A stretch of 64,000 nt of DNA from Sphingomonas sp. BGYR3 (GTDB lineage Bacteria; Pseudomonadota; Alphaproteobacteria; Sphingomonadales; Sphingomonadaceae). The stretch covers positions 248,001 through 312,000 of the forward strand of contig NZ_JANZNT010000001.1 in the NCBI RefSeq assembly GCF_025153455.1, in the 5' to 3' direction. Every line of letters starts with the position of its first letter. Position 1 is the first letter of the stretch. The notes below the pieces were generated by a model, which ran no database searches, was not told the DNA's origin, and saw only the letters and a program-made list of their open reading frames with translations. Shown here one piece after another: positions 44,371 to 53,154 of this stretch. Position numbers and translations under genes: made by a program.

Positions 44371-45960
44371 TCAGGCAGCCCGCCGCCGCTGCCCCATTTC
44401 CTCGTTCAGCATCTCGGCCAGCAGGAACGCCAGCTCCAGGCTCTGTCCGGCGTTCAGGCGCGGGTCGCAATGGGTGTGGTACCGGTCGGCCAGCCCCTGT
44501 TCGGTGATCTCCACGCCGCCGCCCGTGCATTCGGTGACATTCTGTCCCGTCATCTCGGTGTGAATGCCGCCGGCATGGGTGCCTTCTGCCCGGTGGACCG
44601 CAAAAAAGCCGCGCACTTCGGCCAGGATGCGGTCGAACGGCCGCGTCTTGTATCCATTGGCGGCCTTGATGACGTTGCCGTGCATCGGATCGCAGCTCCA
44701 CACGACCGGATGCCCCTCGCGCTTCACCGCGCGGACCAGCGCGGGCAGGGCGGCCTCGATCTTGTCATGACCATATCGGGTGATCAGCGTCATCCGCCCC
44801 GGCACCCGGCCGGGGTTCAACACGTCGAGCAGCCGCAGCAGCGCATCCGGCTCCAGGCTCGGTCCGCACTTCATGCCGATCGGATTGCCGATCCCGCGCA
44901 GGAACTCGACATGGGCCGATCCCTCGAACCGCGTCCGGTCGCCGATCCACAGCATGTGCGCGCTGGTGTCGTACCAGTCGCCGGTCAGCGAATCCTGCCG
45001 CGTCATCGCCTGTTCGTACGGGAGCAGCAGCGCCTCATGGCTGGTATAGAAACTGGTCGCCTTCAGCTGCGGTACGCTGTCCGAATCGATGCCGCACGCC
45101 GCCATGAATTCCAGCGCCTCGCCGATCCGGTCGGCCACGTCGCGATACCGCTCTGCCCAGGGGCTCTTGCCCATGAAATCGTGAGTCCAGCGATGCACCT
45201 GATGCAGATTGGCATAGCCGCCGCCGGCAAAGGCGCGCAGCAGATTGAGCGTCGCCGCCGATTGCGAATAGCCGCGGATCATCCGCTGCGGATCGGGGAT
45301 CCGTGCTTCCGGGGTAAAGGCGATGTCGTTGACATTGTCGCCGCGATAGCTGGGCAATTCGACGCCATCGATCGTCTCGGTATTGGCCGAACGCGGCTTG
45401 GCGAACTGGCCCGCCATCCGCCCGACCTTCACCGTCGGCAGCTTGGACGCAAAGGTCAGCACGACCGCCATCTGCAGGATGACGCGGAACGTGTCGCGGA
45501 TGTTGTTCGGATGAAACTCGGCAAAGCTTTCCGCGCAATCGCCGCCCTGCAACAGGAACGCCTTGCCCTCTGCCACGCGTGCCAGTTCGGCGGTCAGGTT
45601 GCGCGCCTCGCCTGCGAAGACCAGCGGCGGGAACGACGCGATCTGGGTCGTTGCCGCATTCAGCGCATCCGCATCGGGGTAAATCGGCATCTGCAGCGCC
45701 TGAAACGCATCGCCGGTCCAACTGTCCGGCGACCATGCCGCGCCGCTCATCGGCTCCGGGGCCAGCACGTACCAGTCCTGATGATGGGCAATGCCGTTTG
45801 CCGCGATCTGGTTGACGGTGGCCGCGTTCGCGCGCTTGCCATCCTCCTCCCACCCCTGAACGGTTGATCCGGGCGTGCCGAACCACGCGCCGAAAGCGGA
45901 TCGGGAAAGGGCGCGCTCCTCGCGGAAGCGGCGGATTTTTTGGCCTGCAAGTGTCGTCAT
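44371..45960 (-). CDS. Class II DAHP synthase with N-terminal HTH domain
   Basis: The 529-aa frame joins two parts. Residues 1-68 form a Cro/XRE-like HTH ([20 protein letters not shown], then [23 protein letters not shown]-like [12 protein letters not shown]). Residues 71-529 are a full class II DAHP synthase (aroG/aroF type), the first shikimate enzyme, with [47 protein letters not shown] and WSCDPMHGN, carrying PEP and metal ligands. A second start, ATG 45750 ([11 protein letters not shown]), with GGAG upstream, would give the normal enzyme alone. No stop separates the parts. A perfect palindrome precedes ATG 45960. Whether both a fused and a short form are made is open. Confidence 0.85.
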   Translation of the reverse strand: MTTLAGQKIRRFREERALSRSAFGAWFGTPGSTVQGWEEDGKRANAATVNQIAANGIAHHQDWYVLAPEPMSGAAWSPDSWTGDAFQALQMPIYPDADALNAATTQIASFPPLVFAGEARNLTAELARVAEGKAFLLQGGDCAESFAEFHPNNIRDTFRVILQMAVVLTFASKLPTVKVGRMAGQFAKPRSANTETIDGVELPSYRGDNVNDIAFTPEARIPDPQRMIRGYSQSAATLNLLRAFAGGGYANLHQVHRWTHDFMGKSPWAERYRDVADRIGEALEFMAACGIDSDSVPQLKATSFYTSHEALLLPYEQAMTRQDSLTGDWYDTSAHMLWIGDRTRFEGSAHVEFLRGIGNPIGMKCGPSLEPDALLRLLDVLNPGRVPGRMTLITRYGHDKIEAALPALVRAVKREGHPVVWSCDPMHGNVIKAANGYKTRPFDRILAEVRGFFAVHRAEGTHAGGIHTEMTGQNVTECTGGGVEITEQGLADRYHTHCDPRLNAGQSLELAFLLAEMLNEEMGQRRRAA

Positions 45961-45970
45961 AGCCCGGCCC

Positions 45971-45991
45971 GTTTACCCGCACCGGGTAAAC
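45971..45991. promoter_or_regulatory. Perfect 21-bp palindrome before HTH-DAHP synthase
   Basis: GTTTACCCG and CGGGTAAAC are 9-bp perfect arms with a CAC spacer, starting 11 bp upstream of the ATG at 45960. Length and symmetry fit a dimeric HTH operator. The nearest HTH protein is the gene's own N-terminal domain, which suggests autoregulation. No good Shine-Dalgarno lies between the palindrome and the ATG. Confidence 0.7.
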
Positions 45992-46004
45992 CGTGCAACA
46001 ACTA

Positions 46005-46022
46005 TTTCCCGATCAGGGTAAA
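46005..46022. promoter_or_regulatory. Second, imperfect operator-like site
   Basis: TTTCCC-GATCA-GGGTAAA repeats the GGGTAAA half-site of the perfect palindrome, with one imperfect arm. Centre-to-centre spacing to the first site is about 32 bp, or three helical turns. It could allow cooperative binding by the same regulator. Confidence 0.45.
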
Positions 46023-46108
46023 TCAACCGTCATCGCAAACAAGGCGAAGCAATCCACCCGGCCGCCACGGATCGCAGCGCCCCTGCGCCGCCCTCCATAA
46101 AGCGGTGC

Positions 46109-46777
46109 TCAGGCCCCGACCAGGCCCAGCATCCCTTCGAACAGCCGGCGACCATCGGTGCCGCCATGCGCCGCCTCGATCCGCCGTTCGGGGTGCGGCA
46201 TCATGCCCAGCACGTTTCCGGCCGCGTTCAGCACGCCCGCAATCTGGCGCGCGGAACCGTTGACGTCCTCGGCATATCGGAATGCCACGCGGCCCTCGCC
46301 CTCGATCCGGTCCAGCGTCTCGGCATCGGCGAAGTAATTGCCGTCATGGTGCGCCACCGGAATGGTGATCCGCTCACCCGCCGAATAGCTGCCGGTGAAC
46401 AGGTTCTGGCTGTTCTCGACGGTCAGCGCGACGTCGCGGCACACGAAATCCAGGCCTGCATTGCGCATCAGCGCGCCGGGCAGCAGGCCGGTTTCGGTCA
46501 GCACCTGAAATCCGTTGCACACGCCCAGCACGGGCACGCCGCGCGCCGCCGCCTCGATCACCGCCTGGATGACCGGCGACCGCGCGGCAATCGCGCCGCA
46601 GCGCAGATAATCGCCATAGGAAAAACCGCCGGGCAGGGCGATGACATCGGTACCGGCGGGCAATTCGCTCTCGCGGTGCCACACCATGTTCGGCTTGCGG
46701 CCCGTCACGGCCTCCAACGCCACCGCCATGTCGCGGTCGCAGTTGGAACCGGGAAAGACGATGACGGCGGCGGTCAC
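46109..46777 (-). CDS. purQ: FGAM synthase glutaminase subunit PurQ
   Basis: This 222-aa class I glutamine amidotransferase supplies ammonia for phosphoribosylformylglycinamidine synthesis in purine biosynthesis. It starts at GTG 46777, overlapping the purS stop as [16 protein letters not shown] is the N-terminus, the nucleophile Cys is in [11 protein letters not shown], and the His/Glu of the triad are in MMPHPERR. With PurS and a separate PurL it forms the three-part FGAR amidotransferase. Confidence 0.95.
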   Translation of the reverse strand: MTAAVIVFPGSNCDRDMAVALEAVTGRKPNMVWHRESELPAGTDVIALPGGFSYGDYLRCGAIAARSPVIQAVIEAAARGVPVLGVCNGFQVLTETGLLPGALMRNAGLDFVCRDVALTVENSQNLFTGSYSAGERITIPVAHHDGNYFADAETLDRIEGEGRVAFRYAEDVNGSARQIAGVLNAAGNVLGMMPHPERRIEAAHGGTDGRRLFEGMLGLVGA

Positions 46778-47004
46778 AGCTTTTCCACCCGGTAATTTTC
46801 GATGACCGTGTTTGCCAGCAGCTTTTCGCACATGCCGGCAATCGCCTCGTCGCTGGTGCTGTCGGCGACTTCCAGTTCGAACAGCTTGCCGGCGCGCACA
46901 TCGTCCACGCCCTCGAACCCCAGCGATCCCAGCGCGTGCTGGATCGCGCGACCCTGCGGGTCGAGCACGCCGTTCTTCAGCGTGACGATGATGCGAAGTT
47001 TCAT
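46774..47004 (-). CDS. purS: FGAM synthase subunit PurS
   Basis: This 76-aa small subunit links PurQ and PurL. The sequence [20 protein letters not shown] with [16 protein letters not shown] and [14 protein letters not shown] matches PurS end to end. ATG 47004 is chosen, since upstream in-frame sequence is not conserved. Its stop overlaps the purQ start, giving coupled translation, and purC lies 79 bp upstream on the same strand. Confidence 0.96.
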   Translation of the reverse strand: MKLRIIVTLKNGVLDPQGRAIQHALGSLGFEGVDDVRAGKLFELEVADSTSDEAIAGMCEKLLANTVIENYRVEKL

Positions 47005-47083
47005 GGGCAGGTCCCCGGCATTGTCGATTGAGTCGGTTTCACCCGGCCTATGGCGGGCCGGGGCCTGCCCCGCAACCCGCGCT

Positions 47084-47863
47084 TTACTTGCCCAGCTTCT
47101 TGCGATGGCTGTCCAGGTCGAGCACGTCGGAATCCGCACCCTCCGGCAACAGGCCAAGGCGGCGTGCAACCTCCTGATACGCTTCCACCTCGCCGCCCAG
47201 GTCGCGGCGGAACCGGTCCTTGTCCAGCTTTTCGCCGGTGGTCACGTCCCACAACCGGCACCCGTCCGGGCTGATCTCGTCGGCCAGGATGATGCGGCTG
47301 TAATCATTGTCCCAGATGCGGCCGAACTCCAGCTTGAAGTCGACCAGCCGGATGCCGATGCCGGCGAACAGCCCGGTCAGGAAATCGTTTACGCGAATGG
47401 CCATGTCGGCCATGTCGTGCAATTCCTCCTGCGCGGCCCATCCGAATGCCAGGATATGCTCGTCGGTGACCATCGGGTCGCCCAGCGCATCGTCCTTGTA
47501 ATAATATTCGACGATCGTGCGGGGCAGTTGCTGCCCCTCCTCGATCCCCAGCCGCTTGGCCAGCGACCCGGCAACGACGTTGCGCACGACAACCTCGATC
47601 GGCACGATCTCGACCTGCCGGATCAGCTGTTCGCGCATGTTCAGCCGCCGGATGAAATGCGTCGGAATGCCGATGGAGCCGAGCAGCGTGAAGACGTGCT
47701 CGGAAATCCGGTTGTTCAGGACGCCCTTGCCGTTGATCGTGCCCTTTTTCTGGGCGTTGAAGGCGGTCGCATCGTCCTTGAAATACTGGATCAGGGTGCC
47801 GGGTTCCGGCCCTTCATACAGGATCTTGGCCTTGCCCTCATAAATCTGGCGGCGGCGTGCCAT
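47084..47863 (-). CDS. purC: SAICAR synthase PurC
   Basis: This 259-aa enzyme condenses CAIR with aspartate in purine synthesis. [20 protein letters not shown] at the N-terminus, [19 protein letters not shown], and [20 protein letters not shown]-type ATP/substrate segments ([24 protein letters not shown]) are characteristic. ATG 47863 is chosen because purC proteins begin at this Arg-rich motif. It leads the purC-purS-purQ operon. Confidence 0.96.
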   Translation of the reverse strand: MARRRQIYEGKAKILYEGPEPGTLIQYFKDDATAFNAQKKGTINGKGVLNNRISEHVFTLLGSIGIPTHFIRRLNMREQLIRQVEIVPIEVVVRNVVAGSLAKRLGIEEGQQLPRTIVEYYYKDDALGDPMVTDEHILAFGWAAQEELHDMADMAIRVNDFLTGLFAGIGIRLVDFKLEFGRIWDNDYSRIILADEISPDGCRLWDVTTGEKLDKDRFRRDLGGEVEAYQEVARRLGLLPEGADSDVLDLDSHRKKLGK

Positions 47864-47972
47864 GGCGGGATATCCTTCAAAAACGATCGGCCCCGGCCCG
47901 AACGGATGCCATAGCAACCGCCAGAGCCGGGGCGTTTCACGGGCCTATACCGAAAGGGGGGCGGGGGCGCAA

Positions 47973-48842
47973 TCAGCCGGGCGACCCCTCCTCTTCCTGC
48001 CGCCGCCGGACCCGCGGGCCAAGCCAGCGCCGCCATGCCAAAAAGGCCAGCCCGCCGATCACAAGCCATGGGAACAGATAGATCAGCGCCACGGCAAGAC
48101 TGCGGATCGCCGCGCCAAAGGACGCCGCACTGTCGGCGATCGCATCGCTCATCCCGCCCTCCGGTGTTGCAGCAACGCCCGAGTAGCGCAGGGTAAAGGT
48201 CGAATAGGCGACCCTGCCGCGCAATTCGGCCAGCAGGCCGCGCGCCTGATCCAGTTCCTCCTGCGCCAGTGCCACGCTGCGCTCGGCCTCGACCAGTTCG
48301 GCGACCTTGCCCGTCCTCGTCCGCAGGATTTCGGTCAGCCGCGCGACCAGCAATTCGCGCTGCCGGATGCGGGCATCGGCATCGACCATGGCCTTGGACA
48401 CATCCTCGGCCTCGACCTCGGTTTCCGCCATCCGCCCGCCGCCCGATGCAGCCGCCTGTTCCAGCGCGCGTGCAAAGGGCCGCGCGTCGCGGGTCGCCAC
48501 ACGCAGCGTCATCGCCGCCTCGGCCCGTTCTCCTTCGCCGTCGCTGCGGGTCATTCCGCTCAGCACGCACCGGGCTGGGCCAAGCCGGTCGCACAGCGCC
48601 AGATGGGCGTCCTGCACCTTTGCCACCGCACCGGCGGGAAGCCGGAACCCCAGCGAATAGACATAAGCGATCTTGGGCAGCGTGACGTCGATCGGCGCAG
48701 CACCCGTCGCGCTCGTTGCCGGTGCCTGTGCCGCTGGTTCGGCGACCTCCATCTTGCCGGACGGTTCGGCGCTTTCCGGTGCCCCACATCCTGCCATCGC
48801 CATGATCGCGACGGTCAATAACAGCAGTCGGCCGGTCCGCAT
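47973..48842 (-). CDS. DUF4349 lipoprotein
   Basis: This 289-aa envelope protein has a lipobox (MAMAGCGAP) in its signal peptide, a beta-rich N-terminal domain, a long coiled coil at about residues 160-210 (MVDADARIRQRELLVARL; VAELVEAERSVALAQEELDQ) and a C-terminal membrane helix (LAVALIYLFPWLVIGGLAFLAW) with an Arg-rich tail. This layout is DUF4349. Its function is unknown, with proposed links to the envelope. It lies 109 bp upstream of purC on the same strand. Confidence 0.85.
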   Translation of the reverse strand: MRTGRLLLLTVAIMAMAGCGAPESAEPSGKMEVAEPAAQAPATSATGAAPIDVTLPKIAYVYSLGFRLPAGAVAKVQDAHLALCDRLGPARCVLSGMTRSDGEGERAEAAMTLRVATRDARPFARALEQAAASGGGRMAETEVEAEDVSKAMVDADARIRQRELLVARLTEILRTRTGKVAELVEAERSVALAQEELDQARGLLAELRGRVAYSTFTLRYSGVAATPEGGMSDAIADSAASFGAAIRSLAVALIYLFPWLVIGGLAFLAWRRWLGPRVRRRQEEEGSPG

Positions 48843-49074
48843 GGCATCGCTCCTCCCCGGGAAGACAGGATATGACTATCTGCCCGATGGGAATTGGCAA
48901 TCGCTATTTTCATCGGTCCCGTCGCGGCAAGCCGTTGCGCCCGGCCGCGTCCGGCCCGATATGCGCCGCGTGCCGAAACGATGCGCCGGCCGTGCAGGGG
49001 GGGCGTGCACCTCTTGTCCGACTGGCGCGTTGGAGCGGCGGAATGATCTGCCATCAGCGAAGAGGAGCGACGAC

Positions 49075-49698
49075 ATGGCCTATATCCTGCCCGAACTGCC
49101 CTATGCAAAGGACGCGCTGGCGCCGCATATGTCGGCGGAAACCTTTGAGTTCCATCATGGCAAGCATCACAATGCCTATGTCGTGAACGCCAACAAGCTG
49201 ATTGCCGACATCCCCGAAGTGGCCGAGGCAAAGCTGTCCGACGCGATCCTGTTCGCCAAGGAAAAGGGCAACAAGGGCCTGTTCAACAACACGGCCCAGA
49301 TCTGGAACCACAGCTTTTTCTGGCAGTGCCTGACCCCCGATTACGAAGCGCCCACCGGCAAGCTGGCCGACATGATCGCCGACGAATTCGGCTCGACCGA
49401 GGCGCTGGTCAGCAAGCTGGTTGCCGAAAGCGTCGGCCATTTCGCCAGCGGCTGGGGCTGGCTGGTGCTCGACGGCGACAAGCTCAAGGTCACGTCGCTG
49501 CACGATGCCGACACGCCGGTCGCGTATGACGGCATGAAGCCGCTGCTGACGATCGACGTGTGGGAACACGCCTATTATGTCGATTATCGCAACGCCCGCC
49601 CGGCCTATGTCGAGGCAGTGGCCAACAAGCTGATCAACTGGGCGTTCGTCGCTCAGAACCTCGATGGCGAAGGCGTCAGCCGCGCCGATCAGGGCTGA
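49075..49698 (+). CDS. sodB: Superoxide dismutase (Fe/Mn)
   Basis: This 207-aa SOD has AGGAG upstream of ATG 49075. Metal ligands are in FEFHHGKHHNAYV (His), WNHSFFW (His), and [13 protein letters not shown] (Asp, His). GNKGLFNNTAQIWNH and ASGWGWLVL are typical of Fe-type enzymes, though metal choice cannot be settled. It stands alone, with a strong terminator after it. A fragment of a different SOD gene lies in the island at 37072. Confidence 0.95.
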   Translation: MAYILPELPYAKDALAPHMSAETFEFHHGKHHNAYVVNANKLIADIPEVAEAKLSDAILFAKEKGNKGLFNNTAQIWNHSFFWQCLTPDYEAPTGKLADMIADEFGSTEALVSKLVAESVGHFASGWGWLVLDGDKLKVTSLHDADTPVAYDGMKPLLTIDVWEHAYYVDYRNARPAYVEAVANKLINWAFVAQNLDGEGVSRADQG

Positions 49699-49719
49699 TC
49701 GCTGCCCGATTGCGGGAAG

Positions 49720-49750
49720 GGGGCGCCGGTTCGTACCGGTGCCCCTTTTT
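49720..49750. terminator. Rho-independent terminator between sodB and yciB
   Basis: GGGGCGCCGGT pairs with ACCGGTGCCCC around a TCGT loop (one G-T pair), followed by TTTTT. It lies 22 bp after the sodB stop and 10 bp from the end of the convergent yciB, and so may serve both genes. Confidence 0.88.
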
Positions 49751-49759
49751 CGTTGGGCC

Positions 49760-50389
49760 TCACCCCTCCGGCGGCACCGGCGGATCCTTGGCCGCCTCGC
49801 CTGCCTGAAGGCCGTTTTTCAGCAGCATGGGGATATTGGCCGCGGCAAAGATCAAGGTCAGCGGGATCGTGCCGAACAGCTTGAAGCTGACCCAGAAATC
49901 GGTCGATTGCGTCCGCCAGACCGCTTCGTTCACGCCAGCCATCACGATGAAAAACACCGCCCAGTTGATCGTCAGCTGACGCCATCCGCGCTCGGTCAGG
50001 CCGGGATACGCGCTTTCCAGCAACAGCTTGAGCAGCGGACGACCCGTCATCAGGCCATAGCCCAGCACGACCGCAAAGGTCAGATAGACCAGGGTCGGCT
50101 TCATCTTGATGAACGTCTCGTTCTGCAGCCACAGCGTCAGACCGCCCAGGATCAGGACAAGGCCGCCCGAAATCCACAGCATCGGCGACACATGGCGCGT
50201 CTTGATGAACGAAACCGTGATCGAAATGCCGGTCGCCACCATGAACGCCGCGGTCGCATAGAGCAGCCGCGCCAGCTCCGGTCCGCGCGTCAGGTTGTTG
50301 GCGGCGAAAAACACGATCAGCGGCCCGTAATCGATTGCCATGCGCAGCAGCGGCGAAATGGGTTCGCGGGCGGGGGGCGCGGTGTTCAT
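49760..50389 (-). CDS. yciB: Septation/inner membrane protein YciB (IspZ)
   Basis: This 209-aa protein has five to six membrane helices, with the family signatures DYGPLIVFFAAN and LRGPEL-like LTRGPEL near the start, WLQNETFIKMKPTLVY, and NWAVFFIVMAGVNEAVW. YciB (septation protein A) influences envelope synthesis and division. ATG 50389 is preferred over an upstream TTG at 50419. It follows ftsY by 26 bp in the same direction, a common arrangement. Confidence 0.93.
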   Translation of the reverse strand: MNTAPPAREPISPLLRMAIDYGPLIVFFAANNLTRGPELARLLYATAAFMVATGISITVSFIKTRHVSPMLWISGGLVLILGGLTLWLQNETFIKMKPTLVYLTFAVVLGYGLMTGRPLLKLLLESAYPGLTERGWRQLTINWAVFFIVMAGVNEAVWRTQSTDFWVSFKLFGTIPLTLIFAAANIPMLLKNGLQAGEAAKDPPVPPEG

Positions 50390-50415
50390 CGGGGCGACAA
50401 TCCTGGTTGGTCGGT

Positions 50416-51339
50416 TCAACGACTGATGCGTTCGACACCGGCGATGGCGCGGGCGACTTCATTGGCGTCGAATGCGCGCAAATCCTCCGCCGTCTCGCCA
50501 ACGCCGATGGCGTGGATGGGCAGGCGGAACCGCTCCGCCGCCGCCACCAGCACGCCGCCGCGCGCCGTCCCGTCCAGCTTGGTCATCACCAGCCCGGTTA
50601 CACCCGCCACGTCCTTGAACACCTCGATCTGCGACAGCGCGTTCTGGCCGGTGGTGGCATCCAGCACCAGCAGCACGTCATGCGGCGCATCGGGCAACTG
50701 CTTGCCGATCACGCGCTTCACCTTGGCCAGTTCGTCCATCAGCTCGCGGCGGTTCTGCAGCCGCCCGGCCGTGTCAATGATCAGCATGTCGACGCCCCGG
50801 TCGATCGCCTGACGCACGGCATCATGGGCCAGGCCCGCCGCATCGCCGCCCTCTGCCCCCGCCACGATGGGCACGCCCAGCCGCTCGGCCCAGGTTTTCA
50901 GCTGCCCGATGGCCGCCGCCCGGAACGTGTCGCCTGCGGCCAGCATCACGGAAAACCCCTGATCCTTCACCGTCTTGGCCAGCTTGGCGATCGTCGTCGT
51001 CTTGCCCGATCCGTTGACGCCGACCACCAGCACCACCTGAGGTTTCAGGCCGGTGCGAATGGGCAGGGGCTCGGCCACCGGCTCCAGCGCGCGCTGGATT
51101 TCCTCCGCCACGACCAGCCGGATGCCCAGTTCCTCCAGGTTGCGCTCATACTGCCCGTCGGCCAGCCGGGTGCGCACCCGCGCCGCGGTTTCCGGGCCGA
51201 GATCGGACGCGATCAGCGCCTCTTCGATTTCCTCCAGCCGATCCTCGTCCAGCCGGGCGGCGGACAGGCCGGCCAGGTTGCCGAGCAGACGGTCGGATGT
51301 CTTGCGAAAGCCGCCAAACAGGCGGTCTGACCAACTCAT
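50416..51339 (-). CDS. ftsY: Signal recognition particle receptor FtsY
   Basis: This 307-aa SRP GTPase has a short N-terminal N domain without the long acidic A domain of enterobacterial FtsY, as is usual in alphaproteobacteria. G motifs are VNGSGKTTTIAKLA (G1), DTFRAAAIGQL, DTAGRLQN (G3), TKLDGTARGG (G4) and GVGETAEDLRAFD. Its start overlaps the mtaB stop by ATGA. Its partner Ffh is encoded at 54991. Confidence 0.96.
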   Translation of the reverse strand: MSWSDRLFGGFRKTSDRLLGNLAGLSAARLDEDRLEEIEEALIASDLGPETAARVRTRLADGQYERNLEELGIRLVVAEEIQRALEPVAEPLPIRTGLKPQVVLVVGVNGSGKTTTIAKLAKTVKDQGFSVMLAAGDTFRAAAIGQLKTWAERLGVPIVAGAEGGDAAGLAHDAVRQAIDRGVDMLIIDTAGRLQNRRELMDELAKVKRVIGKQLPDAPHDVLLVLDATTGQNALSQIEVFKDVAGVTGLVMTKLDGTARGGVLVAAAERFRLPIHAIGVGETAEDLRAFDANEVARAIAGVERISR

Positions 51340-52580
51340 TCAGGGGTTCCGATCAAATGGGTGTCGGTGGCATCGGTTATGGTCACCGCTCCGATCTGTC
51401 CGATCGGCAGCGGAGAGGCAAGGCGGATTTCTGCGAAATTGCCGGCATGGCCCCGGTCGCCGGGCCGTTCGACCAGCAACGACTGGCGCGTCCCGATCTG
51501 CGAGCGCAGCCATGCCGCGCGGCGTTCGGCCGCGCGGGCGCGCAATGCGGCGGCCCGCTCGCGGATGATCGCGTGCGGCACCTGCGGCATCCGGGCGGCG
51601 GGCGTGCCGTCGCGCGGGCTGAACGGAAAGATATGGGCATGGACGATGTCGCAATCGTCGATCAGGGCCAGCGTATTGGCCGCCATGACGTCATCCTCGG
51701 TCGGGAACCCGGCGATCAGGTCCGCGCCGATCGCAATGTCCGGCCGCGCGGCCTTCAGCCGCTGAACGATCGCTACGGCCTGTGCCCGGCTGTGGCGGCG
51801 CTTCATCCGCTTCAGGATCATGTCGTCGCCCGCCTGGAACGACAGGTGGACGTGCGGCAACAGGCGCTGTTCCTGCGTCAACAGGGCGAACAGCCGGTCG
51901 TCGATCTCCACCGAATCCAGCGACGACAGGCGGAGCCGCTCGACGCGCGTATGCGTCAAAATCCGCTCGACCAGCGCGCCCAGCGTCGGGGACCCCGGCA
52001 GATCGGGGCCATAACTGGTCAGGTCGACGCCGGTCAGCACGACTTCGCGATACCCCTGATCGACCAGCGCGGCGATGCGATCGACCACGCCGCCTGCCGG
52101 CACCGACCGGCTGTTTCCCCGGCCATAGGGGATGATGCAGAAGGTACAGCGATGGTCGCAGCCATTCTGCACCTCCACGAACGCGCGGGCGTGTTCGGAA
52201 AAGCTGGCGGACAGGTGCGGCGCGGTGTCGCGCACCGCCATGATGTCCGAAACGCGCACGGCATCCGTCCCGGCCCAGGCGGCGGGCAGCAGCTTTTCGG
52301 CATTGCCGATCACCCGGTCCACCTCCGGCATCGCGGCGAAACTTGCCGGATCGACCTGCACCGCGCATCCGGTGACGACCAGTTCCGCGTCCGGCCTTGC
52401 CCGCCGCGCCCGGCGGATTGCGGCGCGGGTCGATTTCACCGCTTCGTTCGTCACGGCACAGCTGTTGACGACGATCATGTCACGGCCCGACACCATGGCA
52501 CGGATCGTTTCGCTTTCCGCGATGTTGAGCCGACAGCCGAGACTGACGATCTCTGGCACAGGGGAGCCTTGGACGGACAT
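51336..52580 (-). CDS. mtaB: tRNA-t6A37 methylthiotransferase MtaB
   Basis: This 414-aa radical SAM enzyme converts t6A to ms2t6A at tRNA position 37. The N-terminal UPF0004 domain has Cys ligands in VSLGCRLN and NSCAVT, and the radical SAM cluster is CDHRCTFCIIPYGRG. A short TRAM-like C-terminus follows. ATG 52580 overlaps the divergent DUF924 ATG at 52579 (shared CATG). A GTG at 52559 with AAGG upstream is another possible start. It is coupled to ftsY. Confidence 0.92.
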   Translation of the reverse strand: MSVQGSPVPEIVSLGCRLNIAESETIRAMVSGRDMIVVNSCAVTNEAVKSTRAAIRRARRARPDAELVVTGCAVQVDPASFAAMPEVDRVIGNAEKLLPAAWAGTDAVRVSDIMAVRDTAPHLSASFSEHARAFVEVQNGCDHRCTFCIIPYGRGNSRSVPAGGVVDRIAALVDQGYREVVLTGVDLTSYGPDLPGSPTLGALVERILTHTRVERLRLSSLDSVEIDDRLFALLTQEQRLLPHVHLSFQAGDDMILKRMKRRHSRAQAVAIVQRLKAARPDIAIGADLIAGFPTEDDVMAANTLALIDDCDIVHAHIFPFSPRDGTPAARMPQVPHAIIRERAAALRARAAERRAAWLRSQIGTRQSLLVERPGDRGHAGNFAEIRLASPLPIGQIGAVTITDATDTHLIGTPE

Positions 52581-53154
52581 GAGCGGCGACTTAGGGACAG
52601 TGGCGGATGAAGTCCACGCGGGCGCCCGCGTGGTGCTGGATTTCTGGTTGAATCAGCCAAAGGAACGGCATTTCGCGGTCGATCCGGTGCTCGACCGGGA
52701 AATTGCCGAACGCTTCGGTGCGCTGCGCGACCGTGTGCTGGCCAGCGAAGCGGCGGGCTGGCGTCACGATCGGGACGCGCTGCTCGCGGCGATCATCCTG
52801 CTCGATCAGTTTTCGCGCAACATCCATCGCGGGCGGGCAGAGGCATTTGCCGCCGACGATCTGGCGCTGGAACTGTGCCTGTCCGCGATCCGTCGCGGCT
52901 GGCATGCTCAGGAACGGGGCGTGCGGGCGACCTTCCTGCTGATGCCGCTGATGCACGCCGAACATCTTGTGCTGCAACGCTTCGCCATCGACTGTTTTCA
53001 GGCCGCCGGGCTGGAGGAACAGGTGCGATATGGTCAGGCGCATCTGGCTGTGATCGAACGGTTCGGCCGCTTCCCCTCGCGCAATGCGGCGCTGGGCAGG
53101 GCCAGCACGCCGGCGGAGGAAGCGTGGCTCAGCGGGCCTGATGCCGGGTGGTAG
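52579..53154 (+). CDS. DUF924 family protein
   Basis: This 191-aa helical protein contains VLDFWLNQPKERHFAVD, ILLDQFSRNIHRG, FLLMPLMHAEHLVLQ and FGRFPSRNAALGR, all DUF924 signatures, with a TPR-like fold. Function is unknown. ATG 52579 shares two bases with the divergent mtaB ATG. The 3' end overlaps the convergent GGDEF-EAL gene by 26 bp. Confidence 0.88.
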   Translation: MSGDLGTVADEVHAGARVVLDFWLNQPKERHFAVDPVLDREIAERFGALRDRVLASEAAGWRHDRDALLAAIILLDQFSRNIHRGRAEAFAADDLALELCLSAIRRGWHAQERGVRATFLLMPLMHAEHLVLQRFAIDCFQAAGLEEQVRYGQAHLAVIERFGRFPSRNAALGRASTPAEEAWLSGPDAGW

